Source of the DNA: Cloeon dipterum
Taxonomy: Eukaryota; Arthropoda; Insecta; Ephemeroptera; Baetidae
NCBI RefSeq assembly: GCF_949628265.1
Contig: NC_088788.1
Location: 33,032,335 to 33,096,334, forward strand
DNA length: 64,000 bases
Reading direction: 5' to 3'
A model generated the notes under the pieces. The model had not been told where the DNA came from, searched no databases, and was given only the letters and a program-made list of their open reading frames with translations. Shown here piece by piece: positions 25,201-39,300 of the stretch. Both the position numbers and the translations under genes were made by a program. Numbering within the stretch: the stretch's first letter is position 1; every line of letters begins with the position of its first letter.

Positions 25201-28200
25201 ATGAGGCTGATAAATTGCCTTTCTTGCTCCATCCTTCGATTGTGCGTTGGCCAGAAAAGAAGTTATTTCACCGAAAATTTATTGGCTGCTCATCACTTTG
25301 TATGTCAAAATTTGTATGCGTCCTTTCTAACGAACGCGCAGCCATGTAATAAAAAAATCAGCTCACGAGATTAAACGCATCAATCGTTGTAGGCAGTAAG
25401 CAGACCTCCCAGGTTTTTTGTATAACTCCTGATAGAATATATTTATTGACATTTTTAAATTTTTCTGTCTGTTTGGATTATGTATTGTTTTCATTGCAAA
25501 GCAAAATAATAGTTTCCTTACTGGGATATACGCATAAAATACTTTTTTCTGTGTTTTTCCAGGATAAAAGTTTTATGATGCTTTGAAATTATTATACTAA
25601 TTATGAAAGTAACTCTTTACTGATTTAACACACGCTGGTTTTGCGGAAAACTTTGAAAAAATGAAGCTCAAGAGATTATGCGCTTCCAAGAAAACACGTA
25701 TAACTTGAAAAAAGTTGCGAAAGAACGTGGAGTGTGGTTTATTAATAAGGATGCATATTAAAGATACTGTAAAGATACTTGCCACTACCTGCATTAACAA
25801 TAATAATTCCTAAAAGATTGAGTTTAAACCAATTTACCCGAGCGCATTTGTATTTTTCGACTTTCAAATGGAGAGCACTATCTCTTCCTTCTGGAAATCT
25901 CATTTTATTTCACAACAAAAGCTGTTATATCCCCGTAAAAAGACAGGTTCAATGAGAGGAATTCAATATTATTTGCTTTCAAAATGGTCAATCATTGCGA
26001 TTTTTTTTTAGAAAAAATATTTCATTTTAACCATGCATTGTGTCTATCACTGTACTCAATCTACTGCCTTCTGAAGGCAACAATGCAAATTATTTCAGCA
26101 GCATTAATCCACTTAAAACTTGTCTCTTTTTATATTATGCTCGTGCTCACATCAAATGGGTCTGTAATGGTTTGGATCGATGTCCGAGCTATTTTGGCGC
26201 ACTCGTAAAAAGCGATTTCGATTTTATCTGCTGTGCACGTCTATTGTGCGGAGTGGACCCCTTTTATTTTCTCGATGAAGGATGGAATTTCTGCAAACTG
26301 TGCCAGCACACATTGGCAGAAAGAAACGGCGGCACTCTCGACACAGTTTTTCGCAACAGGGACGTTTTCTGACCAGGACAGGTTTGCGATGGAGAGAAGA
26401 AGAGCCATTGTCTCTCCGGCCCATAAAGGAGTAAAAAATGCGAGCTGAACAGATTCGAAAGTGAAAATCCGATTTTATTGCGGACCGGCCTTCGCGGGAC
26501 GAAAATATTTCTCATTTACGTTACGCAATTTTCATTTGAATCTGCTCACAAATCAGAGGCGCGTGTGTTTTATAACGGCGCGGAGCGGGCATCCTTTTTT
26601 TCTCTCGGCGCTTCGCGCGGCACAGCAGCATCTCAGTGAAAGGAGAATCTTGCATTATTGTCTCTCGCCGACTTTCTCCCTTTCCAACGAGTGTGTGTGT
26701 GTGTGAGTATCCATAAGGCACAACAGGTGAGATGCGTCGTCTGCCGCGCGCGGCCGCCCCGCGGGACCGTCGATTGCCAAAGTGTCAAAAAACTTGACTT
26801 GCAACTTTTTACTCGCCGCGCGCGCATCTCGTAATTAGCTCCTCTGTGTGTTATCGGCCAAGTATAAGTGTGCCTCGGCGTCGTTCTCTCTTCCAGCACC
26901 ATAGAGCACCATTTGAAACAATTTTTCACTTTATTATCTGACCATTAAATCACTTTTATTGATTATAAAATTACAGCATAATATTTATGTGGCACGCAAT
27001 GATTTTTATTCGAAGAAATTGAAAGCTAATTATTATTTCAAATGTTTTAGGGTGCTGAAAAATTGTAAAAATAAAAAACTTCATGATATTATTTGTAATG
27101 TATTCATACAGACAATTTTTTTAATTGTTGCTGTTGAAAATTAGCTCAAGACACGTCTATTATTCAAATTGCCTATCGGCCATTATCAAAAAAATTTAAA
27201 GGGGAATTAGTTTCCGTAGGTAATTAAATTACCAGATTTTCCGTGAAACAAATACTAAAAGGTGGCTTCTTTAAACTCCATCACGAAACATACGTAGGGA
27301 TCTAGTAATTTTTAAACCCATATTTTGTTCTAAATAAAAATGCAAAGGTTTATTTTTTATATTTTGCGAAAATATCGCAAATCAAACACATTCTGAATCA
27401 ATTCAAATTAAATTTGTCGGTACTTTCTATCCGGAGGTTTCGCCCCTTGGAAAAAAAGAAAGCTCCAATTGAACCCTGCCCCTGGCATGTGTGCGGCCAA
27501 AGGTACCTCAACCTGTCGAACGGATTTCCACTCCAGCTTTTCTTGCTTTTTCTCTCATCGCGCGCGTTTGGATTTTATCGTGCCTGCGACGAAGAGAAGA
27601 GAGTTTGCTCGCGACAATGAGTCGTCGGCTGCAGCCGATTTACGAAGAAGAGAGACGGAGAGCTGCAAAACTGACCTAGGGGAACGGACAGCTAGCGGCA
27701 GGGTATAATTAGCCGCGGGAACAGCGTGGAGCTCTGCATTGCTATGACAGCCCCGATTAATTAAATCTAAATTGGGATCCGTGGCGGACCCTCAAACAAA
27801 ATAGCGGACGAGTAATCACCTGCATGGACACCACTACACGTGGTCGTCTGTAAAATTTCATTTCTGTCCCTGTTTTATCTCCTGGAAAATGTTCAGAGGT
27901 TTGTTTTCATGTGTGAATTAAACTAACAAAATTTTACCAGCTCAGCGGAAAATAATTATTTTATATTCTCATCAATTATATATTATGAAGCAAAATTATT
28001 CTCTTCCACAAGATTTTACTGGATTTATAAGGGAATAAAAGTAATCTGCTTTAAATTATTACAATCAGGGCATACTGTAGTCATAAATGCAATTTTTGCA
28101 ACAGCTATTTCAACATTAATTGTTCTGATTCAATTGCCATCTGCATGCACATTCTTTTACTTTTTACGACCCTGCAGCCGTTATTTGCTCTGATTTTGCA

Positions 28201-30120
28201 TTTCACAAGGCTGCGTCCGAGGACCATCTGGCCGGGCCAAAATTTTTTGCAGAGAGAAGACGAAGAGAGCTCGGCACTTTTAGTACCACAGGGGAGACAA
28301 GTCGGCTATATTTTACGAGGTACACTCTGTCCTTCAATTTATTAAAGGATTTTTGAAGGTAAATGTGTAGGATTAAAAATTTGCTACTTTATTCACACTA
28401 AACGCATACTTACAATGAATAATTATGCTTTTAGAAGGCCAATGGCGTTTCAAACACTTAAATTATCGAGTATACTTAAAATATTTTAAGATGTGTACTA
28501 TACAACGAGATCATTCACACATATTTTTTGAGATGTGAAAACTTCAGCAGTGAGTTTATATATATTTATAAAATATATGGTTATGTCTTCATCTCATTTA
28601 TGTTCTAAATGAGCCACACATAAATTTAATATTTTAAGTGAATAAGATTTCTAGCCATAATTTTACAATCACGTCTTCCTGAACAAAAGTTGACAAATAT
28701 ATTAGCATAAAAAGTGAAAACAAATTGCGTGGTGACAGCAGCAGGTGAACGTCTCTGTCTCTCTCATCCCATATTTGGTCCTGGAGAATAGAGCTCCACT
28801 ACTTAATTAGTCTTCTTGTTTGCCTACTTTTGTAAAAAAAATGTAATGCATGCAATTCACTTTTCAGTATTATTTGGCTACAACTTAATTATCTCGATGT
28901 GCATTAGATTTTGGAAAGGAGGCTTCCGTAAGTCCAAATGTAGTGAGCAAATATAAGTCTAATTGAACGCGCAGTACCTGTGTCAAGTGCGCGGCTGAAA
29001 GAAAAATTAGCTCCTCAAGTGAACTCACTCTCTAAACTCATTCAACTTCAAACAGGAATATATTAAAGGCGCGTTCACAGATTGCAATGAGGAAATTCCC
29101 GGGGTGTTCAAGTTTGCATACTTGTTGAATCCTCGTCGGGGAAATAAATGTTAAAAGCACTTTGAATGAAAACCCTTTATACCATAATATCTCTTAAAAT
29201 GGGGAAAATACCGGGACAGGTTTGAATGAAAAATAAAACATCTACATCGCGAGCCTGTCGTATTAAATTAGCAAAACCACATAGTTTTCGGCCCATTTCA
29301 AAGCTGGCGAAAAGTGAGCGTTTCGCCGTTTGTCCTAAAATGGAAATAAAAAAGTGCGACGAACGGCACAGGTGTGTTTATTTATTGGCACGCACATAAT
29401 GAGGCTAACTATACGTCCAGGAGGGAGGGGGGATGCCAAATGTATTTATTGGTGTGTGTACTTTAATTATTGCCACTTTCTAATAACCATTATTTATGGC
29501 TCCTCTTCTCGCGGCACAATGTGTGTATGCGTGCAAAAATTTATACCTTTCTTGCTCCTCTCTCTCGCCGCAGATTATGTTGTGCAGGCACAGTAGATCA
29601 CACGACGCCTTTTACCTCTCCTCTTATATTTATTGCTTTTATTTCTGTTTACTCTCGGCCGCGAAACGAGTCTCCTCTTCTTCTGCTTCTCGCGGATGCA
29701 ATAATTTTGGGACCAAAACGTCTCTTTTTACTTTTTACGAGCAAAATGTAAACGGTGCCGTGCGTTTTTCACTGCCACCTTTTTACTCTGTGCTTACACG
29801 CAATTTAATAGCTAATAAATTGAGTTTTATCTCTTTTTCAGGCACAATTAAAATAAATCTTGTGATTAATTTAGAGAACTCCGTCAATCCTAGGCTGCAG
29901 ACAAAATTTAGCAGAGCAATAATTGCTATCATCCATCAAATCGTTTCTTACTCCCCGGTGCCTAACAAAGTGGAATCACTCGCCGCGTTGAGAGCCTTTT
30001 ACCCGACGAAAAAAAAAATAAAAGTCGTCCGTGATATTGGTTAACGAGAGCTGTCTTCTCATTTCAGCTCATTTGGAGAGGTACATAAAAGTTCAAAGGG
30101 AGACAGTCGTCTTGCAACTC
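19271..30120. other. 11 kb gene-poor interval between Hr38 and LUBEL
   Basis: I found no exon chain, RNA gene or mobile element that I could support. The stretch is mostly AT-rich and punctuated by GC-richer islands, roughly 21.1-21.5, 22.7-23.2, 25.1-25.3, 26.2-26.9, 27.4-27.8 and 29.3-29.8 kb. By position these could be Hr38 enhancers or unrecognised non-coding exons. A (GT)n run lies at 26691-26706. Confidence 0.5.
26691..26706. repeat. GT dinucleotide run
   Basis: Short (GT)n tract within a GC-rich island of the intergenic interval. Confidence 0.6.
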
Positions 30121-30126
30121 TTTATT
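30121..30126 (-). terminator. Poly(A) signal of LUBEL
   Basis: AATAAA on the minus strand, about 195 bases past the LUBEL stop codon. Confidence 0.5.
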
Positions 30127-30320
30127 ATTTGCAATACATGATGTATATAATATGTGTTTAAAAATTAGGCTGATTTTTACCATGGCTACAAAAATGTACA
30201 ATATGCTTTTTACAGAGAAAATCTTTTTATATAAAATCAGTTTAGACAAAAGAATCTTGAGGCGTCGACGTTCGATTCGGCGAACAATTACCGCGCGTTG
30301 AGCGCAGAGTGAACGGCGCG

Positions 30321-33300
30321 CTATGCGTCCAGAGGAATTTCTTCTTTTACAACCTGAAAATCAAACACGGCCATCAGATGCCTTTCTATACACCACATAA
30401 TCAAGCGTTCAGCATTTTTCATGCATAATTGGGAAAGAGGCGCGCGCGGTCAGGTCCCAGGTCGATTTTCCCTTTCGACGCGCGGATTGCTATCGCCCAT
30501 CGCGATCGGCAGAGTGAAATTTCAGACTAGTTTCTTCCTTTTCGCTATCTCGCTCCACCAAATTAAAAACGTGCTCGCGTTTAATGCTTTAATCATGCAT
30601 GCACTTCTGGCTGTAGCAAAAACGGGAAGTAAAAATAAAACCTATATGGCATTAGAAAAATTCAATAATGGGGATTTCGGCTTTAGCAAGATTTTATTTT
30701 AGCAATAATTTAGAAATAAAACCATTTAAGAACAAGTAACAAACTCTAGTTATTAAATATGGATTGAATTTTTACTTTTATTTGACCCAATTTTATTAAA
30801 ATTAGTCTTTATATGAAACAACAACCCCCCACTTCCATGAATAATTGATTGCAAATTAGGCAAAATGAAAAGTGAAGGTGTGATTGGTGTTATTAAAAGA
30901 ACGATCATTATGAACGCGTAAAGTCTAGTTAAATAATTAGCTGCGTGGATGCTAATAGCCAGTAATTCGCGAAAGTGGAGAGTTCCGGGTGTCCAAATTG
31001 AAAAAATTGTTGAGTAATTGGAAACAATACGCGAGATGCTCTCGATGTGCTCGTGCGGCGCGGTGGAATTAAAAGAGAGCGAGGGCAAAAGGGCGAAATT
31101 TCAGCCGATAAGCCATCGCCGCGCTTTTCACGCCTCTGCCAGGCGAAACACTCGCTAACAACCGGCATAATAAGCGTGCAGAGTGCTGGAAATTAGAAAT
31201 TGCACCAAGCTAGAGAACGTCGTGAAGCGTCTCTCACAATCGGAACCCTTTCTCCCAACTCTTCGAAATCAGCATTTGACCAAGAAGTCCTGGTTTCCAA
31301 CACGAAAATCGCAACTTGGAATTTAAAAATTCAATGTCTCCTTTGACTTAATTGTGAAAAAACTATTCGCCAATTGTGAGATATCTTGGAACTTGTATGA
31401 GTATAAAATCATAAAGTTTTTCCAATTTTCTTTTAATTAAACAAAAAAATTGAACGAACCCTTTTAAACCTTTCACGAATTACGCGTTGAAAACTCAGAC
31501 TTTCCGTCTTTGGTTTCTAATTAATTTTGCAACATGCAAAAAGTGAGTGTTTGAGGCGTACAATCGTGTACATATCGGACTCTCACCTTGAGGAGTGCCT
31601 CGCGGTAGATGGCCTCGCTCATGCCGTAGGACCTGGGCGGCAGACGCTTGTGGGCCCGCCGCACGATCGTCTCCAGGTCGTCTGCAGAAAGCACGATCAC
31701 TGGGTCCAGCGCATTGTCCCGCACCAGCCCGCACAGGTACTCGATGTAGTGTGCCCTGGAAACACAGAACAAATCGAACTTGTAACGCATTGCCCCAGAT
31801 TTGCATCTTATTGAACACCGGCTCTCTCATGGACAAGATTCCCTATACCTATGCGCATGAGAAATACTGTTTGGATATAGGCAGAAATTTTTCTTAAATA
31901 ATTTATAAAAAATACAGGAAATAAAGAAAAATTAATTAAATAAGGTATATATATTAACTGGGGATATCACTGATTATTATGCATCACAGTTGTAAGAGTT
32001 ACTCTAAAAGCTTTCCTAGAAAAAAATACAATGAAATTTTGGGTTGTGCCACGTGAAGAGCACAAAAGGACACAAACGAACACACATACTAAACTTTGTA
32101 TTGGTCTGATGATAAATAATTAAACTGTTTAAAAAATTGTTAACTTGATCTACATTTGAAAGAGGGCAAAAATTTAATTAATATATTTTAGCGCTCTTTA
32201 GTGTTTTTTTGTTGAATCATAATAAATTTGAAAACTGTTATTGTTGGTAAAACGCAGATTTGATTTCTATGCTAAACTTTTCGAAGTGCTTTTTGCTTGA
32301 TTTTATATGTATTCAACTCAGGTTAAAAAAATCTTCTTGTGCAGCCGCAAGACCGTAACAATCATGTCCGTGAGAATGTATCACAAAGTTGAAAGTCAAT
32401 CACTCATCGTCGTCACTGGCTTCAACTACCTGTGTTCAGAGATTGGTATCGACTCGCATAATAAATTGCGAGACGCGTCTATCACTCGCTCACGAGAGAG
32501 AAGAAAGAAGAAAATTGCAGGTTTTAACCTGATTGAGATTTATTGCTTGTGAATTTAGGCTATATTGAAAATTAAGATCTGTATCACACTCGTTGAAAAT
32601 GTTAAATTAGGTGGTAAATTTGTAGTTTCGTTTCATACTAAACCAGATGAGTGCCTTTTATTCATTTTTATCGTGCACGCAGCTGTTGGCTGGACGGCGA
32701 AAGGCTCGAAATTATAAATTAGCTCATCACATATTATCTTAAATGCAATGAGGAAGCACTTGAACGTCAAATCTAATCGCTCACTTTTTGAGATTGAGAG
32801 AATTAAAAATTGCCGAACGAACAAACACTCTTGGTAGGTGTATTTCAACTCGAGACCCAATAAATTAATAAAGTAAGGCGTGAACTGCGAGTTAGAAGTG
32901 CTCGAGTCAATTAGATCGACGGCACGTTCTGACTCTCTCAGCGGGCGCAAGGCGTTTTTCACGAAAGATATACAAGTAAAAATCTCGTCTTTCACTCTCT
33001 CGCGCGCCGCACTCTTACTTTTGCGCATCTCTGTAGGTGCATCTCATTGTTGGCTAATCTTAATTCGTAATCAAAAGGAAAATGGGCGGAGATCGGGGGG
33101 TTCAATACCTGCACAGTCCGGCGTGACCCTTCTGCACTTCCTCATTGCAGTACGTGTCGAGCAAACCCGCGGGAGTTTCCCGCTGCAACTGCACGCGGCA
33201 CTTGCTGCCCTCTTCCTCGCCCTCTCTATCCGTGTTGTATTTTATTTCATGCACCTGTAAACGGCAAAGAAAGTTTTCTATACTAGACTGCAATATCATT

Positions 33301-36300
33301 TACAAAATAAAAATTAATTTGTAGGACACAAAATTTATTATTTTTGTTTTATAACAGGGATGGATTCCAGAAAATAAATATGTCATCTCGTATACATTTC
33401 ATTATTTACTCTGCTAAATATTCTCACTTTTGAAATTTTAATTAGAACATTCCATCAGTAATTTTTCTCAGAAATGCTTACAAATAAGGGATATATTGAC
33501 TTAGAGAGCGAGTATCAAGTCGTGTTAATCATTTACAAATTTTAATTTGGATTGTCGTTTTCCAAATCATAAAAAATGTAATATTACACAATAATTAATA
33601 GTCACAAGAATTATAAAAACAATTCTCTGACACGCACTAGCAGTCATGATTAGCAGATAAACCATATACGCACATTGAGCAGGTGGTGGAGCTCGGCAGG
33701 TTCCTTGTCCCTGAGGTAAAAGAGGCAATTGCGAGGGTGGTGCGCGTGGAGACCGAGTCTGGCGCAATTGGGGCTGACTTCGCAGCGGGCGCCCATCACG
33801 AAGCGGCGGTTGCAGCCCGAGCAGAACTCGAACTTGCACTGTGGACACGTGAAGTGCATGCAGCCACCCCTGGCCAGTGCGAAGCGGCTCAGGCACTGCG
33901 GACAAGTGATGCCGTGCTCGGCCAGGTGGCTCTCCAGACCCTTTTTCTGGTTGTCAGGGTCGTTGGCCGCCTGCCACTTGGCGAACTTCTCGCAGCTGAC
34001 ACCTTCGTGCTGCTTCATCCACTAAGAAAATAATAAAAATAGGAATATTGACCCTAAAAAAGAATAGAATATACACAACTGACAAAAATGTCGAGTGTTA
34101 ATTATTGAAAAATAATTAATTTAACAATATGACCCTTTTTACTGAAGATTTTTTTACCCTGATGAAAATAAAAATATATTGAGAAGGTTCTGCACTGCAC
34201 AGGCCAGTCTCTACCATCATAGTTAGACAATAATTAAAAAATAAATCATTTGAATTATTCGGACCGCTGATAAAGCAATTAATTAGACATAATAATTAAT
34301 TCCATATTGATAAGTATGTGAATAAACACATTTAAAAATTGTTAACTGATTTTTGAATCCAACAAAAAGATTTACCGGCTGTCGACACTGTCCACAAGTG
34401 ACCGATTTGCAGTCAGGACAGACCAATCTCTTCTGCTTCGGGTTTGCAAAGTACCCTGATGAGCACTGCAAACGTAAAATGCTAATTAAAGAGAGACAAC
34501 TAGCAATACGATAGAAATTCTGACCTTGATGCACCACCTGAAGCTTGGGTCCTGCATCAGGGTGAAGTCTCTCAGTTTTCTCTGGAAAAGCTCGTGGACC
34601 TCTGCGTCCAGCACATTCTTCAACAGGATGTCCAAATTGCTAAAGTACTCGAGAGCTATGTCGTCGCTGCAGACAGAAAGTTAGTTAAAAAACTGCGTAT
34701 ATGCTCAGCTAAAATGCAGTTGTTCAAACCTCTGTCTTGCGTTGAGGTCGGAGGGCTCTTTGCAAAAAGGACAGACAGCATCAACGATGCTCCTGTCCCT
34801 GATTTGGATGCTGAAGTAATGTCGTACGCATTCTCGGCAGCAGCGGTGTGTGCACTTGAGCATGCTTATCATCTAGTAAAAAAGCAAGGTGAATTGGATT
34901 AATTATTGAACCTTCGTATGCAACCGGCACGACTTTGGTGCCCACGCGGTTGCAGATGTAGACCTAATCTTTTCTCTATAGCAAGATACATAGAAATTTC
35001 AATGATATTTATTGCGAAAAGATGGATAAAGATTCCATTATTTGTAACATAATAATTTAAAAATTGATTTGTAAAAATCCAACTTGCAAAAAATATTGTT
35101 AATTTGAACACCATATCTCTTACATCAGAAGCGGTTGCTTTGGCCATACACAGTTCACACTCTTGCTGCAGAAAGGCGAGGGCCGAGTCGAGGGACGTGC
35201 ACTCCTTGGCCGCCATCAAAGCATCTTCTCTGCTGAAACCTTCACCCTGAATGCTAGCCGTCAATTCCGCCTTTTCGTACGTGTCAATTAGTCCCTCAGC
35301 GAGCAGACGGCGCACTTGACGCTACAAAGAAATAAATGCGGAACAGAAATTGATTTTGTGATATAAAAATTAAAAATTGAAAAGAGTGTGATTTTATTCG
35401 AAGTTTTGAAGAAATATACCTCAAATTCGTGCTGCTTTAGCTGCTCCTTGCTCATGGTAGAGGGAAAACTGGCGGCGTCTAGGCTGAGACCTCTTCGCAG
35501 CAGGCCCAGAGTGGGCAACGGGTTTCCGCTGTTCATCTGTGGCAGCTTTTTCACGGTCAATCTGGCGACGCTGGCATCAATTTCATCGATCATGCTGACG
35601 TTCATCATGCTCTGCGCAAACATCAGTGAACCACCTGAAATCGCGATATCAATATTTTGACATCACCAATAAAAGTACAAAATGTTGGGACACTTGAAAG
35701 GTATTTTGAATTTGGAAAATCGTCCACAATTTAATTTTATTTCGAGAGTAAATAATATATATTTTCCTCATTTGCACGTTTCTCTAGATCAAGGTTATTA
35801 TGTATTTACCTGTTGCTGTCATAATTTTTCCGTGCGGCCTCCTCTTCAAAGTGCTCAGTTTTTCTGACACAGAGTCGTCCTCGTTTACTGAGTCCTCATC
35901 AATTGGAGATACAGGTGGTGGTTCTGGTTTTTGGTCCAATTTCTGGGCTTCCTCTGTAAAAGGTGGTTCCTCTAGGGGCTTCGCAGTATTTTCCATAGGA
36001 ATATCTGCGGGCTTCAATGGGGTTTCTTCGGGGTTTTTCAGGCTTTCTACACGAACTGAAGGGATTTCCGCAGGGGCTTCTGCAGACTTTGCAGATTTCT
36101 CTTCAGACTTCACGGGGGTTTCTACAGTTTTAAAAGGGTTTGCAGGAATTTCTGCAAGTTTCCCGGATTTTTCTTCGGGTTTATTTGTGATTTTTTCCTG
36201 AAGTTTTGCCGTTTGTTCAGGAGATTTCCGCTTCGGTTTGGGAGTCAACTCGGTGCTCTCTGCTTTGGCGATGGGCGCTGCTTCCTTCGTTTCCGCCACT

Positions 36301-39300
36301 TCAGGAGCTTTTGCAGCGACTGGTGGTTGCGGTGCTTTCGGTTTTGGTGGAAGCTGCGGCGAAGATGGAACAGCCTCAGGGGATTTTGGCTTTGGTGGCA
36401 GCTTGGGCGCGGGTGATTCCTCTTTTGGAGGCAGCTTTGGCACGAGTATTTCCTCTTTTGGGGGAAGCTGTGGCACGGGTGGCTCTACCTTTGCAGCCTC
36501 GACAGGCGCCGGGGCTTTTGCAGGTTCAGGCTTAGGAGGGGGCTGCTCCACTTCTGGTGCTTTCGCTTGCACCGTGTTCACTTTCAAACCCGATTTTTGC
36601 GGTCCTTCCTGCTTTTCAGACTCCTTTTTAGGCACATCAGTTTCTACAACTACTGGTTTTGTTTTTTCTGGACCTTTTTCAACAACTTTCACTGCCCTTA
36701 CAGCCGGCTCCACGACCTTCTTCTCGATTTTCGCCTCCTGAACTTCCACTTTGGCCAGAGTAGTGACCTCCACCTTGGTGGTGGAAGCCACCTCCACCCT
36801 GGCAGGCTCAACCTTCACAGGCGCCGACGAATCAAGCGGCTTTAACTTGCTCAGGTTGAGAATATTCTCGACCAGATTGGAAATGTCCTGGGCCTGCAGT
36901 TGGATGTTCCTGGAATAGTCGGTGAATAGGCGCATCGAGTCGTTGGAATTGAGCAGCAGATTCTTTACGTCCTCCAGGTCGGAGTTGGGCATACTGGAGG
37001 TGATCGAGGCCACTTCCAGGTTGATTTTTTCCTGGGAGGCCGAGGAGCTGGATGTGGAGGGAGTGGTGGGCAGCGGCTCCTTGGTCGGCGACGGCGTTTT
37101 CGCGTGTACAGACGCGGCGTCGTCTTTCGGCAGCTCCTCGGTGATGTCAATGTCCGACCTCGCGTCCGAGAACTCCTGCAGAGATTCTGTATTGTTTTCA
37201 TCTGAAAATAGTTGTGCACCCCATGCAATATCCAATTTTCTACCTTTTGCGGTTGTTATGCTGAAGCAATACAATAATTTATCTCGCTACGATTTTGAGA
37301 AAGCCATAAAAGCAGCAAACAGACTGACACGAAACGTTTAGACATAATGTAGTTATGTGAAATTCTGACTAAAAGTAAAAGATTTGTGTTTTTTTCAATT
37401 TCATATAAAAATTTAGATTGTCATATAATTATTTATGGTTATAGCTGTTGACTGTTTTATAGCCTCGGGAAAAAAGTACGCAATGCTGAAAATAAGTAAT
37501 TTAAATTTAAGCAAGTTCCCCATTTTCAAACATTTTAATTTTTTCCTCGCAATTAATTAGCCCGCGCGTCCGAATTTCACTTTTGAGGAACGTAGCTTTG
37601 ATTTTTACCTGCAGCGATCGATTGGAAGTTGGCATCTTCGTTATCATCTTCTTGACTCGGCGGGCCCCATATCCGCATGAGAAAGGGTTTAAGCTGCGCC
37701 TTGTTGAGCTGGATCAGGGCAGCTTCAACGTTTCCTTGGTTCGCCTCAAGAGCGGCCACTGCTTCTTGGCGAGTGAAGTTTCCCTTGCTAATCAGCTCAG
37801 CGTACTAAAATTAGCCAACAATTTTATTACGACTGAGCGTTTAGTTTTTTCAACCGTAATTCCGGCACATGTTACAAGTAACTGGACTCAAAACGGACTA
37901 TTTATATCAAATATTCTACGAATTATATATTTTAATTTTTTGGTAAGCGATGGTTAGCAATGTATGTTTATTACTGCACTGAAAATTTAAGATGGAATAC
38001 TGGCTATACTAGACTAAATTTTCATTAACAGAAAATTAGCTCATAGTAACACTCTCTTTTTTCAAGAAATTCTCAAACTAACGGAAACCCCTTTAATATT
38101 AATCTTTACTATCACAGTTATTACCTAATTATTTTAAAACCGAAAACTTTTTCAATATGAAACAGAATCAGCAACAATTTGAACGAATTTAACTTAAAAA
38201 ATTGAGTAAAAATGGTTATATAACCATTTTTAATTTGCACCAAAGTCAGTAAAAAATTCTTTTAAAACCATGCATATTCTTACAAATATTTCTAGTTTAA
38301 ACAATTGCAAGCATATTCGTAAAAATTTGTATTTTTTAAGTTATTTATAACAATCTATTTCGAAGGGCAACCCACAAACTAAAATAATTTTGACCTCAGA
38401 AATTAAACTAGAACGCGCACTCTCTCTGTTTTCCCCTCTGACCTTGCTCTGTCGCTGTTCAACGCAGTGCGTGACCGCAGACCAGACGTTGCCCTTCTTT
38501 TGTCTCAGGGCATCCCTGGCCTCCAGGGCCGACACGACGCCCACCGTGTTTTCGGCCCTCTCGAGGCCGTAGTTGGTGGCGAGCGTGGCCACTGTATCGA
38601 TTAGATTGCGCCAGTGCTGCCTGAGCCAGGTGATCGGGTCCTGGCCAGGGTTTTCACCATCTGCCGTTTGCTCCAGTGCCACCTGAACGTCTTCCGAGGT
38701 GAAGCTGTGCTCCTCCGCTTCCTGAAATATTCACGTGGCTTGTAATTTTTTTATTTGCAGATAATTATAGTGGCAGCAAATTAAAAAAATTGCCTGATAT
38801 GGCAGACGATGGACTCGTTTTGTTATCGCACTGCAATTTACTGCGTGAAAATGTCTCCGCACTTCCTTTTCACGCGCCTTGTGCTCAATTAAAGTGTCAC
38901 ATTTTAAAAGCTTTGTAAAGCAAAATCGCGGTGAAATAAAAAAAAATATTTAAATGTTTTCACCATTTCCGAAGTGCAGGCCGACCTGACAAATGAATTT
39001 GATAAATTGGTGGCACCTCAAGGCTAACCACGACGCGCGTTTCAATTCTCCTGATTAGGAGGGAGATGCGCGGGTACAAAAAGGGCCTGGCGTAGTGTGC
39101 GTTATGTCATTTTAGTACTGACCCACGAACTGACAGTAAACGTTTCAGATTGATTCCAGACATGGAGTTCTTCAAGTTAGCAGCCTTGTTGGCATTCGTG
39201 GCACTTGCGGTGGCCGATCCACTGCCCTCGATGGAGGAGGAAGAAGACGCGGAATCAAAAGACAACCTGGCGACGGAGCCTGATTGGGCCAACTTTGGCA

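Noticed and set aside
24807-25232. 141-codon open frame on the - strand
   Set aside because: No domain, repeat or signal peptide, and no exon partners; overlaps a GC-rich island where stops are rarer.
29496-30044. 182-codon open frame on the + strand
   Set aside because: No recognisable domain; Ser/Phe/Leu-heavy translation of pyrimidine-rich DNA; no splice or promoter context. Likely incidental.
30265-30290. tRNA-like GTTCGATTC motif
   Set aside because: A T-loop-like word only; no acceptor stem, D-arm or anticodon arm fits around it.
36206-36741. Gly/Ser-rich frame on the + strand
   Set aside because: Antisense shadow of the Pro/Lys-rich LUBEL exon.
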